64,000 nt of DNA from Auriscalpium vulgare. Its lineage: Eukaryota > Basidiomycota > Agaricomycetes > Russulales > Auriscalpiaceae. Below are positions 10,531-21,984 of the stretch, in pieces (the first letter of the stretch is position 1; every line of letters starts with the position of its first letter). The notes beneath the pieces were generated by a model. That model ran no database searches and was not told where the DNA came from. It worked only from the letters and a program-made list of their open reading frames with translations. The position numbers and the translations under genes are program-made. The stretch is from NCBI GenBank assembly GCA_019915015.1, contig JAHBBC010000013.1:992001-1056000 (forward strand). Direction: 5' to 3'.

Positions 10531-11688
10531 GCCAAGAATGACGCGGGACGCTTTGACTGTCGGCCATGTGTTCGGGTTCAAAAGCTATGTCAACTGGCTG
10601 TGTAAAGAAAACAGCGCGAGAACCACGTGTAAGAGACAACGCTAGAAGTGTGGAATAAGGAACGTGTGAGTGGTGTGCATGAGGACGGAACGAACGCTGG
10701 TACGCACCAAGCGCCTCCCATCCCCGGGCTACCATCTGTGCTTCAGAAGACGAGTCATCCCACCAATCCCGCCACAGTAGACGAGTAAATTCAGACCAGT
10801 GAGAAGGAGACGGCGTGCAGTCGAATGGGTTGGAAGGGATAGCGGGTAAACGGGACAATGGTGGAGAACAACAACAACTAGGGAGCGATGGCGCTGTTTG
10901 GCAGTGCTAAACAACGGCCCGGCATTGCCGCAGATTGCCGCTCTCTTCGACGCGCGTATCTGTTTTCTTCTCGACTTTTGAAAGCTTGCATGCGCTCTGT
11001 ACATCCTCATCACCATCATTCCGAGCTCTCGTCTAGAAGACTTTCTGTGAATTCAGAATGAGTCTACTACGCACACTCCATCTTCGCGCACCGGACCTCA
11101 GGCATAGGTTCAAACCTCGGGAGGGAGAGGTGTAGTAGCCAGAGGCGGGTGAATAGGGAAAATAAACCTGTGAGCAATATCCTCCTGCCTGAATTCTCGG
11201 CGGTATCGATGTATCAGGTCGTCTCACAGAAGATCCAACTCGCGTCCTGCGCCGCTGGCACGCTAATACGCGGCGACTCTTCCGTCAGAGGTTGCAACCT
11301 CGCCTTCGAGGACAAGAGATGAGATGGGGACGATGCTCGCTTTTTGGTGCGTGGTGGCTCCTATGGCACTTATGTATCAACGCTCACGTTGCCCACGTTC
11401 ATATTCTACGTCGCTTTCCTGTCAGCTACGACCTGTCCCGCGCGAGTCTTCCAGAGGCCGTTAGTTGGCAGCAACAGTCGCCACGAGTTAGTGGAAACGT
11501 GGTGCGTTGGTTTTTTCTGCTTGCTTCACTATTCTGATCACAGACACGAAGATCCGTTTTATACTCCAGGCGCATCGTTTCTTCCCGCAACGTGCTGCGC
11601 CACGTAACACCATCGCTCAAAGTACCATAGGCCCTTGTTAATATCAACGTATCGCACGACTCCTGCGCCACTATGCCACTTCAACGGA
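10531..11688. other. Unassigned region
   Basis: An in-frame upstream extension of the minus-strand gene covers 10531-10858 and is not believed to be translated. From 10859 to 11688 only short frames exist. No domain seen. Confidence 0.4.
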
Positions 11689-11696
11689 CTATAAAG
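11689..11696 (+). promoter_or_regulatory. Possible TATA box upstream of gene 11917-12459
   Basis: CTATAAAG lies 220 bp before the ATG used for the gene, much farther than in other family members. Either the true start is upstream in another frame (ATG at 11731) with an intron or frame break, or this is not its TATA box. Confidence 0.35.
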
Positions 11697-11916
11697 TCCC
11701 AACTCGATTATCAGCCGGTGCTTGCGACATATGTATCCCCCTTCAATTGGAACCCCTCGGTGCCCACAGCTCAATTTTGTCTCTCTCGCGGTGATCGCCA
11801 CTTCACACACACAGTTTCACTGTACGTTCCGGTCATCTCACACTCGACACCTCAGCGCTCAACCGTTGGTCACAGATCTCCTGTCGTACACCCAGCATAT
11901 ACATTCGATTGCCTGA

Positions 11917-12459
11917 ATGCGTCTATCCGACACCAGCGCGGTTCCCGCCATTCAGTCTGTCGCCCCACTGCAGAGCAATCGGATGGCCCGAGTACGGTGC
12001 AATTACCCAATCTCAATATCGACCAATAGTCTGCGGACCAGGCTCCGCTTCCAAGCGACCCAGGACCCTGAGAAATTGGAGACGATGTCTTCAAAGCGCG
12101 CGCGACGTCTTCCCCAGCACATCAGCGCATCGATTTTAATGAAGATGTGGTGCAGCTTCTATGTTCACGCCGAGAATATCACGTCGCAGTCCTACAGCAA
12201 AACGTTCGTGTTCAAGTTCATCACTCGACCCAGGCCCGGGGCGCCCAACTTGACGTATAGCATCTCATGGAAAGACATGGAGGACCATCCAGTGGAGGCT
12301 ATAATGATATTGCATCCCAATATAGGAGACACCCCCAGCCTGCAGGAGAAGTTAGATCCGGAGAAAGATGGTCTCATTCCGAGCGGAGAAATAGTGTGGG
12401 TTGTGATTCCTTGGCTGCGAAATAGGTATTTGGCCGTATCCCTAATAGAAAGCAACTAG
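11917..12459 (+). CDS. Hypothetical protein, CF-LYP core family (start uncertain)
   Basis: A 180-residue reading whose core is clear and whose start is not. Residues about 76-175 show the family order: WCSFYV, then FVFKFITR, a YSISW strand, VEAIMILHP in place of AxLxLYP, a linker ending in EKL, and a final VWVVIPW strand. Upstream residues include a basic patch (KRARRLP). No TATA box sits at the usual distance, so an upstream exon or a lost base is possible. Function unknown. Confidence 0.55.
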   Translation: MRLSDTSAVPAIQSVAPLQSNRMARVRCNYPISISTNSLRTRLRFQATQDPEKLETMSSKRARRLPQHISASILMKMWCSFYVHAENITSQSYSKTFVFKFITRPRPGAPNLTYSISWKDMEDHPVEAIMILHPNIGDTPSLQEKLDPEKDGLIPSGEIVWVVIPWLRNRYLAVSLIESN

Positions 12460-12999
12460 GCCCCACATAAAACTCCGAGACAAATAAGCAAGTCAACTGA
12501 GCGATTTGATTGGCTGAAGAGCCAGCCGACGCCAGCTGCTTACTAAATATTTTCACACCCACGTGCATACGACCGACATCATTCGTTTGCTGTCTAACCA
12601 GGTATTGTGAGAGTATAATTGGACTGTAAGGTGTGAATGTAGGTGTACATGAGCTATGTATATATCGATATCTGGCACGAGAAGACAAGCAACGAGAGAA
12701 AGCGCCAGCCGCGCGACATGCCGGTCGCCGGTTCGGGCACCAGCACGGGCGCCTGTCAGGCCTTCAGGGCCTGGGGAGGCCAGTACTGGAGCCCGGCGCA
12801 CGGGCAGATAGTAGTACTGCTTAGGATCAGCGGAGAGTTGCAGGAGGGACTCGGAGGAGGAAGAATCGACTGTGCAGTGGAACCAAAGTGGGAGACAGGA
12901 AGTTTACAGAATGAATGGGGAATAGATATCTAGATTCCAGTGGTGCTCGGGCAGGACTGGCACAGTGGTACTTAGTCTGGCACGATAATCTCAGCACAG
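12460..12999. other. Intergenic, no gene seen
   Basis: The 3' flank of the gene above, then mixed sequence without a recognisable gene. It leads into the hairpin cluster at 13000. Confidence 0.5.
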
Positions 13000-13063
13000 G
13001 GGCCCCAGAGTGCCGGGCGCCGCCCGGCACGGAGGGGCCCTCTCTTTTATTGAGAAAAGAGAG
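13000..13063. repeat. Two adjacent strong inverted repeats
   Basis: The first has outer arms GGGCCCC (13000-13006) / GGGGCCC (13034-13040) and inner arms GTGCCGGGCG (13010-13019) / CGCCCGGCAC (13021-13030). The second has CTCTCTTTT (13040-13048) / AAAAGAGAG (13055-13063) with a 6-base loop. They abut each other and precede the hairpin at 13104. Confidence 0.85.
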
Positions 13064-13103
13064 TGCCTATAGCTAACTTGAAGATCATTGAGTAGCTACA
13101 GAA

Positions 13104-13131
13104 CCCGTGCGAATGCACGGGCATGAGCTAG
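13104..13131 (+). mobile_element. Helitron-like 3' terminus
   Basis: A perfect 7-bp stem hairpin (CCCGTGC, loop GAAT, GCACGGG; 13104-13121) is followed by CATGAGCTAG and then T. A hairpin shortly before a CTRR end with a T after it is the standard Helitron 3' end, inserted between A and T. The 5' TC end could not be placed, and no Rep/helicase gene is present, so this would be a non-autonomous copy or fragment. Confidence 0.5.
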
Positions 13132-16100
13132 TTACGATTCCCTGAGTTTACGAAGTTGAATCGTTTACTAGGGGGTTTTTCGGGGTTGTGCCTGCATCTA
13201 TTCGGTCATGGTCGCCGGGTGCCGGTTTGATCCCCGGTTTGATTGCCGGTGCCTTCCCGTGGTGTACTGTCCGGCCGGCGCCGGACCTCGCGCCCCACAG
13301 CCTTGCACCGCTTCCTCGCCGTTCCCACCACTCGCTACCCCCCACGACCATCCGCTGGCTCGCCTGGCCCGTCGCACATGGCCCCGCTCAAGTCCACAGG
13401 CTTGCTCTGCGTCACTATACTTGCCAATCATCTAGTTTCCACAGCCCCCGAGGCCGACCGCAAGTCGTCGAGCTCTCTCCCCCGCAAGATCTCGCCCTCA
13501 AACGCCTGCTTTACGACGGACTGACAGAGATGTTGCGCCGGTTTGCGCCTGCGGGCACCTCTGGTGAGCCTCTCGCGTGAGCCGTCTGACAACCGTCGCC
13601 GCCTCCGAATCTGCCCACAGCTGCCCACCTTCGCCCTCGCCTCGTCTCCTCCGCGACAAGCTCATGCGCTGACGCTGCAAATTCGAGCCTCACCTTTGTT
13701 CACCGCCGCAAGTTCTTGTGTGGATCGCAATCCCGGCTGTGCGCAGCGGCGTCGACAAGGACGGGAAGCGGCCAAATCGTCCCGGTGCGCAAGCTCGAGC
13801 TCGGTTGCCAACCCCATCGTTGCGCAGACCGATGAGCACCGGGCACGGTAAGCTCTCGGGAACCGGAGTCCGTATGTTGACACGGCATGTTCGGGCGATC
13901 AGCAAGGTACAGGTGAGCCCGCCGTCGACAACATATGTCTATCGACACTGAGCTTTTGACTCGTTGTAAATATTCTGAACGAGTCGCAGGTGAGCCCGCT
14001 GTCTCTCTGCCGTTGAGAACACTTGTATAGTACTATGCCACGTATTGTCATTGTAGGCATCATGAAATCACACCGCGGCTTCTCGAGAAGGCAACGAATA
14101 ACGGGCGCGCACACTGCGACTGGGTGACGACCGGAGAACACGCCTACCGCCGTAGTTCACGCTCCCGGCGCACCTGGAGCCCGACAGACGCTGAGAAGAC
14201 ACGTCGTCCGGGCTGAATGCATCGTCGCCAAGATCGCGCCGGCGCTGCGTACGAATTTCGTCCAGGAGCATTCGCGTTGGTGGTCCTGCTCCGCGCCATG
14301 TCTATGCCCTGCGCTGTATGTACAATTTTCCAGCTAGCTTGGAGTGAGTACGTCTGCCTCTCCGTCCCCACAGCATTTTCCCGAGATCGTCTTGCCCCGC
14401 CGTCACCTCCGGCCTTCATCGAGTGCACAGCACGGCCCCAAAACTCCGTCTTCGTCGAGGCCTGGGTCCTTTCCTTCGACTTCCCAGCGTGATGGCACGC
14501 AATTTGCTGCACACCGTCCAATCGAGGAATTTGCGCGATGGGTATGTCTGCAGGTGCGTCAACAATTTCTTCTTATGCCGCTGTGGAGCCGCTGATCAGT
14601 CTGAACGCGTCCACAGAAAATTTCGCGTCGGCGTCGGCAGAGCTCGTCCGTCCGCTGCACTCTTCAAGGTCGCCGGACTGTATGTTCCAAACAGCGTTGT
14701 ACGAAGGCCAACCATGTCGCTCGCCCGCGCAATCGTCAGGGGACGAGCAGGACGGCTGCGATCTGCGAACGCCCGCGCGGCGCCATCCTCTCCGCTCTGC
14801 TGCCAAGCGCAACGCACCGTTGCACTGGTGCACATCTCCATTCTACCCCGTCTGTCGTCACGGCACTGACACCCTCCATTCTCGTTTCCTAGCTGTCCAT
14901 CGCGCCGGGCGTCTGGTCCCTCTTCATCTCCGTGTCTCCTTATCCACCGCCACGGCCTCGCTCGCCATTCACTCGACCTCGACGATCCTCCAGCCGGCTC
15001 CCACACAAATCCGCGACTTGCTCGGATATTCTCCCGCTTGCATGGTCGACCGGCGTTTGAGCCCGCGCGGTGCAGACACGGTTGTGACCCCGGGCTCGAT
15101 GAGGCAGCCGTGGCGCGAGAGAGGGCGCGATCGCAGCGCACTCGGGGGCTAGAATATTCCTGCGCAGTGCACGGGCTCGTCGGCGGACGTAAAGGGCCGC
15201 TTCCCTCGCAGATCACGGTGCATTTCTTCCGGCGCGGGGCGAGGAGGTCCGCGGGCGCGCAGCGGATAAATACTTGGGCGTCGGGCCCCGGATCCTCATC
15301 GCATTTCCCCCCATCCCACCATCTGCTCCTCCACCTCACTCACACTCTTTGCCTGTGGCCGCGTCGTACTTATGTGCGGGGCTGTTATTTTGGTGGTAAG
15401 CATACTGTTGTCATGAATGTCAGTACGACTGACTGGCCCCCCTTTTATTTATGCTTGCAGGCCGGCGAGCGACGTCGTGAGGTATTGTGCGTCACGTATT
15501 TATTTATTTGTTATCGTCTCGCGCTCACTGCTGCGTGCTTATCAGTATTCACGGTTTAGCCGTCAAGCGTACCTCATCATCAATGTCGTGAAGCCTTGTG
15601 CGTGCTGTCCTTTATTTGATTTGACCTTCCTCGCGCTGACTGTCTGATGTCCGTAGGCCTGCAATTCACACGGTGGTTCTCGTTCGTCGATATCCATTGT
15701 TTTCCGGCGTTAAGCTCGCTCGGCCGTCACTATGTGCGTGTTGCTTTGACTTTTTTCTTCCGTGATAACTTCATGCTTACTATAATTTGCGTTCTAGGTT
15801 TCCCAATATGCGCCGATGCCGTCTCTAACATACTGTCCGCCTTTTTCTTTTTCTTATCCCAGGCGGCAGCGCCGCGGTCGCAACATCTTGTCCACGCGCC
15901 GAACTTGCTCATGGTGAGTCACGTTCTTACGTTTCTGCGTCCCTCTGTGCTGACATGCTGTTACCAGACCGTATAGACCCGCACGCAGGTCCGCAGACGT
16001 ACGTCCACGCTCATCTGTGTACGTCCTTTGTACTTCCTGACCTGCTTTTTCCTCGGCCATTCAGACTTGTGTACATCCTTTTCGTGGTTCGTAGTGCACA

Positions 16101-17189
16101 TAGCAGTATTCTTATTGATGTATAGGTACATGACTGCCTATGAATACATGTGCTTACCGTGTTATTATGACATGTTGCTGCCCGAGAACATATTTATGCC
16201 TTTGTAAACTGGAGCCCATATATCATCTTTGCCAGACACTCACATGACTTTGGATTCACACTCACGGTTTTTTACGACGCCATGGCTGCACCGCGTGCCC
16301 AATTCCTCGCGGACGCCGGCGCCGTCACCCGCACCCGCACGCCTCGCAGTCGCGCCGTGTTGCGCCGCCCTGTGCCTTGTCCTGCCATCTCCCCTGCGTC
16401 GTGCGTCACCGCCTACGTCGTCGCGGGCGCGTGGATGCGTCGGTGGAGGGCGAGTCATGTGGATGAATTGCAATGTATACAGGTACAAACCCCGGCATTT
16501 GTCGTCCACTTGCGGAGCTGTGTCTTACCAAGTTCATTGCACAAAGCGGACCGCGGTGCCTCGCCAAATGGCGCGGCGAACGAACGGTGCTCACGAGTGG
16601 AGAATGCCGCGCACCTGAGCATGGCAACGCGCGCCCCGAACACGAACGGGTTCGGGCTCCTGTGACGACCGCATTGATGGCCCATGAGATATTCAGGCCA
16701 GTGAGAGAGGCGGCAATGGAGCTGGGTGCCTGCACAGACCGACAGGCGGAGGTCTCGTCAGCGCTCACAAGCAGTTGCGGGAGGTAGGCGCGTAACTCGT
16801 GCCAGAAAAAAACCGAAAGCTGTGACGAGCTCGCCCACAAGCTCGCTGAGCTTGGCGTGGCTCCCCGGTGGCCCTGGCTGGCCTGCGTGCGCGAGCGAGT
16901 CCAGCTCGATGTTGAGGTTGTTTTCTCCAACGGATACTGTCTGAGTTGTTGCGGAGGTCTCCTGGAGCGAGAGGAGCGAGAGCCTGAAGGCGGTGTGCAG
17001 CACACCCTCGTGGACGGATCGGACCAAGGTGACAGCCCAAGCAGGGCGTTGAACTCGCAGTCTTCAAGCCACGTCCTGCGTCATCGCGTCAGTCAGCACA
17101 GAGGGGCAGGTGGTGGTCTGCGGACATACGTAGTGTCGATGCCTGGCGCGAACGCGCCGCGTGGTGCGGCCAGTCCACCCGCTGACCAT
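13132..17189. other. GC-rich region with ORF islands but no reliable gene model
   Basis: Many overlapping GC-driven frames on both strands. Fragments that read somewhat like protein include 14380-14540 plus (HRPIEEFARW) and 16760-17027 minus (AKLSELVGELVTAFGFFLARV). At 15390-15965 there is a dense series of intron-like donors and TTNCAG/CTAG acceptors after a short ATG exon (15372), suggesting a many-exon gene, but joined exons gave no protein that I recognise. Confidence 0.35.
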
Positions 17190-17818
17190 TTACATATCCT
17201 GGTAAGGGGGAGGCGTATCACCCATTGACTCGTCCGGCGGCACATCCGAGCTTCTCTGTGGTCCAGGCGGGTTGTCACTACGCAACAATCTCTCCATCTT
17301 CTCCCTCTTCTCGTCCTTGGCGCTCATATATGTTGGCGCAGCCGACACCCCCGCAGCCGCCCGCCGTGCCTTCTCCTGCTCCGCCGCCTCATAGCCGCTT
17401 GCCTGTCCGAACAACGGCGCCCGTCCAGGAGCGGCATCGGGGGACACGCCGTACCGCAAGGACGCGCTCGCGAGACGCACAGATGACGGTGTGCGGATGT
17501 TGCGCAGCGAGCCACTGGCCAGCCCCGGGCCCGCCTCGCTGGCTGTCACCGTCTCCGCCACGGTAGGCGTGACCGACGGCACCTTCGTCTCCAGCACATC
17601 AGGATTGGGTTGGCGATGGGCGGAGAAGAGGCGGAGAGGCGGCCGCCGGCCGGGATGGCTGCCGGTGAGTTGTTCAGCTCGGCGGGATTGATGGTGGGGG
17701 ACAAGCTCTGGCCCGGGGCGTTGACCGGACTGGTTGAGCTGCCGAACGGCCGCGAGGAAGACAGAGGGCTGGTTGGCGCCCCAACGCTCTGCACCGGGAT
17801 GAAGCAGACGCAGTTCAT
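17190..17818 (-). pseudogene. C-terminal Ser/Pro-rich protein fragment with one frame break
   Basis: Two minus-strand frames read as one low-complexity tail. The upstream frame (17818 to about 17607) gives SPVNAPGQSLSPTINPAELN; the downstream frame ends in EKREKMERLLRSDNPPGPQ and GDTPPPYQDM at the stop. The change of frame falls at a GGG run (17607-17609, plus strand) and could be one missing base. There is no conserved domain; the ending resembles cytosolic tails of fungal membrane proteins, but no membrane segment is present. Its 5' side stops at the hairpin and repeat at 17865-17994, so the gene may have been cut by an insertion there. Confidence 0.4.
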
Positions 17819-17864
17819 ACTTGAGTGAGCAGTCTGGGATCCTGAATGGCCTGAGAGGCCTGAC

Positions 17865-17911
17865 AGGTCCTGACAGCCCTGACAGCAGTTTGTCAGGGCT
17901 CGTCAGGACCT
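17865..17911. repeat. 20-bp-arm inverted repeat (hairpin)
   Basis: Arms AGGTCCTGACAGCCCTGACA (17865-17884) and its complement (17891-17911, one bulged C) flank a 6-base loop GCAGTT. It sits directly outside the GTACGG repeat at 17948. Confidence 0.85.
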
Positions 17912-17947
17912 CAGGACATGTTGAAAGTACCAGAAGGTCGGGGCATT

Positions 17948-17994
17948 GGAAAGTACGGCAGTTTTGTACGGCGCCATAGTACGGCCGGAGTACG
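17948..17994 (+). repeat. GTACGG repeat, left copy (possible TIR or shared promoter motif)
   Basis: GGAAAGTACGGCAGTTTTG followed by TACGGC and AGTACGGCCGGAGTACG. It aligns with the reverse complement of 32704-32755; differences are a T-run length and a few substitutions. It lies 340-385 bp before the ATG of the gene at 18332. Confidence 0.7.
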
Positions 17995-18331
17995 CCGTTG
18001 ATTTCGGCTCCTCGGCACGCCCGATCCCGCCGCCCTGATTTAGATGCCCGCTGTCCCACCCTCCCGCTCGCTGCGTACCACACTCCCGCCCGCCGTTCCT
18101 TACTCCCGCCCGCTGTTCACGCCGCCCGCCACTCATTCCTTCCATCCCGCCCGCCCCCTTTCCCACACCTCTCACATATACTCGCTTTTTCTTCAAACAC
18201 ACACAGTCACTACTCGTCGGGCCGCGGACTCCACCTAACGGCAGCAAGCAGGCTCGGCTGACACTCGCGAACGGAGCCCGCCCGCCCCATCGTAGGATCA
18301 GGAAGGGTACGGGAGGGTGGCAGATCAAACA

Positions 18332-20876
18332 TGAACGTACGTCGTAACCTCCTCGGTTTGCAATCGCGGGCTTGACGCGTGTTCTAGGGCACTCAACCGC
18401 CGCTCACGCGCTCTGTCCGAGGCCAGCGACACAAGTGTCCTTTATGCTCACAGAAGCTTTCGCCCAGGATCAGCAAGCAAGGGGACCGTTACATCTTCTG
18501 CTTCTCGTGTCACTGGTGCCACTTCCCGCAAGACGACCCGGTCGCGCCGACCACCTACCATCCGGATGCTAGGAACCACTGTCCGCGCTGTCACCAGTAC
18601 CTTAAACCCGATGAACTCAATTCTTCCATCTCCTGCGGGAGATGCAAGTGGAAACACACCTTCGGCGAGTCTAGTTCAATGCTCCGCCCATCCACATCGT
18701 TGCCGAATTTCACCCAACATGCCCAAACTGCCCCGCCACCCGTCCCTGCCTCCACATCCCTGCCGACATTCTCCCCCCCTACTGTGTCTGTATCGCCGCC
18801 AACAACGCGCACCCGATATGCCCAACCTGCCCCGCTCCCTGCCCGCACCTTTACACCCCAGCCTGTCCCCGACCCGCCGCGCACACAGCCTAACACACGG
18901 TATATATTCCCACCAGCCACCGTACCTGCCACGCAGCCTAGTGCACTCGTTACGCAGCCCACCGTTTCTGTCATCCAGTCGACCGTCGCCCGACCGAGAG
19001 CATGCGCTGCGGGCGGCTGCAGCGCCCACCGCCTATCCGGGGCATGCTCGAGAAGCATGTGCGTTGACCACTGCCGCCAGGCTGGAGGATGTCCCGTACG
19101 CAGGCACAAGATATCTGGTAGGGCCTCCGCGCCTGCTGCCGCCCTCCCGCCGACTGCTCCGCCCGCGCTTCCGCAACCCCTGCAGCCCCCGCAGCCTCGC
19201 CTCACCGTCCCGCCGTATGTAATTCGGATGCCAAATCCAGACGAAAATCCTCCGCTCGGACTTGACGAAGCCGAGCTCGCAGAGCTTCTGGACGATCCCC
19301 TTGCCGAATGCGACGACAGCGAGAGCGACAACAACATCACGCAGCCGATAGCGTCCGGGTCGAACGTTACGCTTGAGCACCTCAGGCGTTCGCGGACCCC
19401 AGCCCCGCAGCTGGCTGCAGCGGCACCGCCCGTTCCTTCCCCAGTCCTCCCATCACTCCAAGAGCAGCAGAGCGTCAATCCATCGCAGCCCACAGCTCCC
19501 CGCACTCAGCAGAACACCTACATAGCCGCCGCCGAAGAGTGGTTCGGCCCTGGACATATGAAACCGGGTGGGACAAAGCCCCGCTTCACGACCCATATGA
19601 ACAGCACATGGACGGAGAGCCACCGAGCGAGCATTCGACAGCGGAGTGAAGAGGAAGCGGCGCTGGCTGAACAGCGCGAACAGCGTCGGCAACTGAAGGA
19701 GCGATTTCTGCTCATGTTCTGGTACAAGGTACGATGTGGATCACATTCCCTGCTCGTCACAGAGCTGACCGCCAGCACACGTAGAGTGGTGAAGACCCGA
19801 TCTCGCTCTGTGTCCAAGTGAAGGCGAAGACATGGCCGATGTGGAACCTCGCACAACTGCCCGACATCCTCCCAGACGTGCCTGCCTTCACAGCACTGGA
19901 GCTCTACAACTTCTCGCTCCGCCGCTGGTTTTTTGTGGAGCTAACCCATACGCTTTCCGTTGAGACGGATCTGCATGTGTTCGTCCGTGTCCGAGGCCTC
20001 GAGTGCGGCAAATTCGAGGATTACCTGCAGTCATCACTGGCCACAGTCGTCTCCCCCCACCTACGGCTACGTTTGCCTGAGGAGCGCGCCGCAATTCGCC
20101 GCCAAATGTGGTCACCGGCGACGCCCATGTCGTCAGACAGCGAGCTCGGGCTGCAGACGCCTAGCCAAAGGAAGCGGAAGAGGCACACCGAGGTCCGCGC
20201 GCGCACCGCACCACGTGGAGAGTCGCCAGCCATCGTCACGGGCGATGAAAGCGATGCATGGTCACCAATGCCGTCGGTTAGGTTCGTGAAGAGGACAAGG
20301 ACGGACGGCTCCCGCTCGCAGTCCATCCTGTCAGGATCCTCGACCTCCTCATCGCGCATCATGTCGCCAGCAGTAACCTCGTACTCGCCGGCAACATCTT
20401 CAGCCTTCGACTGGGACACGCCATCGCACGCAGCGCCACCTCGCAACATGGGGCTAGGACTCTACATGCCAACGCCACAGGCTGCGGAGCGTCTCCCCCC
20501 ACTGTCCTCCTTCCTCTCCACCATCACACCGTCCATGCCCTCTACCCCAGAGCTGCCACCCCCGCCGCCACTCCCAGCGCAATCAATGTCACCGAGTCTA
20601 GTCGATGCGCCATGGCCAGCATCCATGTACGTCATTGATATGGTGGAAGGCTTTGCGCAACTGGATGGCCTCAAGAAAGCTGGTGTCTCGCGCCAGTTGG
20701 AACGTTTCGAACGCGTATTCAAGAAGCCCTTTGTTCATACGACATTCTACGATGCTCGCCGGCGATGGACAGAAGCGCCAGAGTCGCTTCGGCAGAGTGC
20801 ACTCTCTGCAGGGCACACGCCTGAGGGTCGGTGGCCGGCATTTGCGAAGGAAGTACCGTTGAAGGCGCTCAGATAA
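18332..20876 (+). CDS. Multi-zinc-finger hypothetical protein (3 exons)
   Basis: Proposed exons 18332-18337, 18388-19728 and 19785-20876 (812 residues, in phase). Intron 1 follows ATG AAC and starts GTACGT; intron 2 starts GTACGA. The N-terminus has two zinc-ribbon-like pairs (CPLC...CFSCHWC and CPRC...CGRC, residues about 17-85), then a Pro-rich stretch and a further Cys cluster, C-x4-C-x8-C-x4-C-x3-C-x5-C-x4-H (residues about 207-245). A charged helix (EQREQRRQLKERFLLMFWYK) closes exon 2. Exon 3 holds a hydrophobic segment (LYNFSLRRWFFVELTH), a Ser-rich linker with basic KRKRH, and a C-terminal helical block (FKKPFVHTTFYDARRRW, then GHTPEGRWPAFAKEV) of a kind I recall from uncharacterised Agaricomycete proteins. 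Nucleic-acid binding is inferred from the fingers only. Confidence 0.7.
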
Positions 20877-21235
20877 CCCCCCTACTACCACATATCGATT
20901 TGTACCCCTCCATAGCCTGTAGCATATATAGATTTGTATTTTCCGCCCACCTATGTGCCGGGCCGAGCCCCGAAAATAATGTAGACAACGTTGTAGGCAC
21001 TTCGTATCATCGTGCATAGATAAGAAAATAAGCATAGACACTTGGGAGCCCTGCCCCATGTCAGAAATATAAACCTGGATTATAAGTACCAGTGTGGACA
21101 GCGGACGAGGTGTCGGAGTCAAGCGATCAAGTGAACGCGCTGTGGAACATGTGTATTCCTATCTACCGCCTCTCTGCTCTTCCCACTTCCTCGCGTCTCT
21201 CCCCATCCTCATCCTCTCTCCTTCTCTTTTCCCAG
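20877..21235. other. Intergenic spacer
   Basis: The 3' flank of the zinc-finger gene (AT-richer, with ATATATAG at about 20926) and the CT-rich leader of the next gene (TCCTCATCCTCTCTCC). No further gene. Confidence 0.5.
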
Positions 21236-21984
21236 ATGCCGCGAATCTCTCGAACTGTACACTGCGACACAAAGCCGTACCCTACCCTTCTCTGCGAGAC
21301 CCCAGGGTGCACGCGCCGCCGGTCCCTCACGAAGTGCGTGAATGGGCGATGCCTGGAGCATTGCCAAGCATACGGATTGCCCTGCGTCGAGCATCAACTG
21401 GACCTGGGTCCACAAGAGCGGTATGGACGTCTGGAGGATGAAGACCCGCCGTGCTGCCCGAAGTATTGTTGGGCGTACGACCTCCCCTGCGTGGAAAGCC
21501 AACACAGGGCCCCGCAGGTGATCGCATCGCCGCCGCCGGGCACATCGGTCCTAGACGGGGACGTGCTGGATGGCGACCATGGACTCCGAGAGAACACCGA
21601 CTCGCCGCACATCCGCAACGCCGGCATCTCGTCCACTGCTGTTGGTGAAGTGTGCAACTCTGTTCTCGAGGCCCTCTGGTGGGAGGATATCTTCCGCGAC
21701 AGCCAAGACGAGGACAGGTATCCCTCAATGCCGTATCAACTCTACGATTCGGAGGGAAGGATATGCGACTTCGCCTGGCGCTCGGGGCGGACCCCTCTGC
21801 CACCCGTCTCCTCCACCGCAGCCCCCGTCGATATCACCCTGACGCCGCCGCCTGCCCTGACAATGCTGCCCACATCCCTGAACAGTGGTACAGGGATTCC
21901 GCCGACATGTTGAAGAGAGCCGTTGCTACGCACGGCAGGCGATTCCATCCAAGCATAGTTAATAATGTTATGGTGAGTATATGA
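21236..21984 (+). CDS. Cys-finger hypothetical protein, 3' end disturbed
   Basis: Starts MPRISRTVHCD after a CT-rich leader. Residues about 20-55 hold C-x4-C-x8-C-x4-C-x3-C-x6-C-x2-H (from CETPGC to LPCVEH), nearly the spacing of the Cys cluster in the gene at 18332; a half-copy (YCWAYDLPCVESQ) follows. The frame stops at 21913 (225 residues). A weak intron (21806-21885, GTCTCC...AACAG) would join it in phase to WYRDSADMLKRAVATHGRRF and a stop at 21984, or to a further donor GTGAGT at 21973. Beyond that the DNA turns abruptly AT-rich, so later exons may be lost. Function unknown; a zinc-binding role is inferred. Confidence 0.55.

Noticed and set aside
10484..10858. N-terminal extension of the gene at 9878-10483
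   Set aside because: It spans a TATA box located at the usual distance from the downstream ATG.
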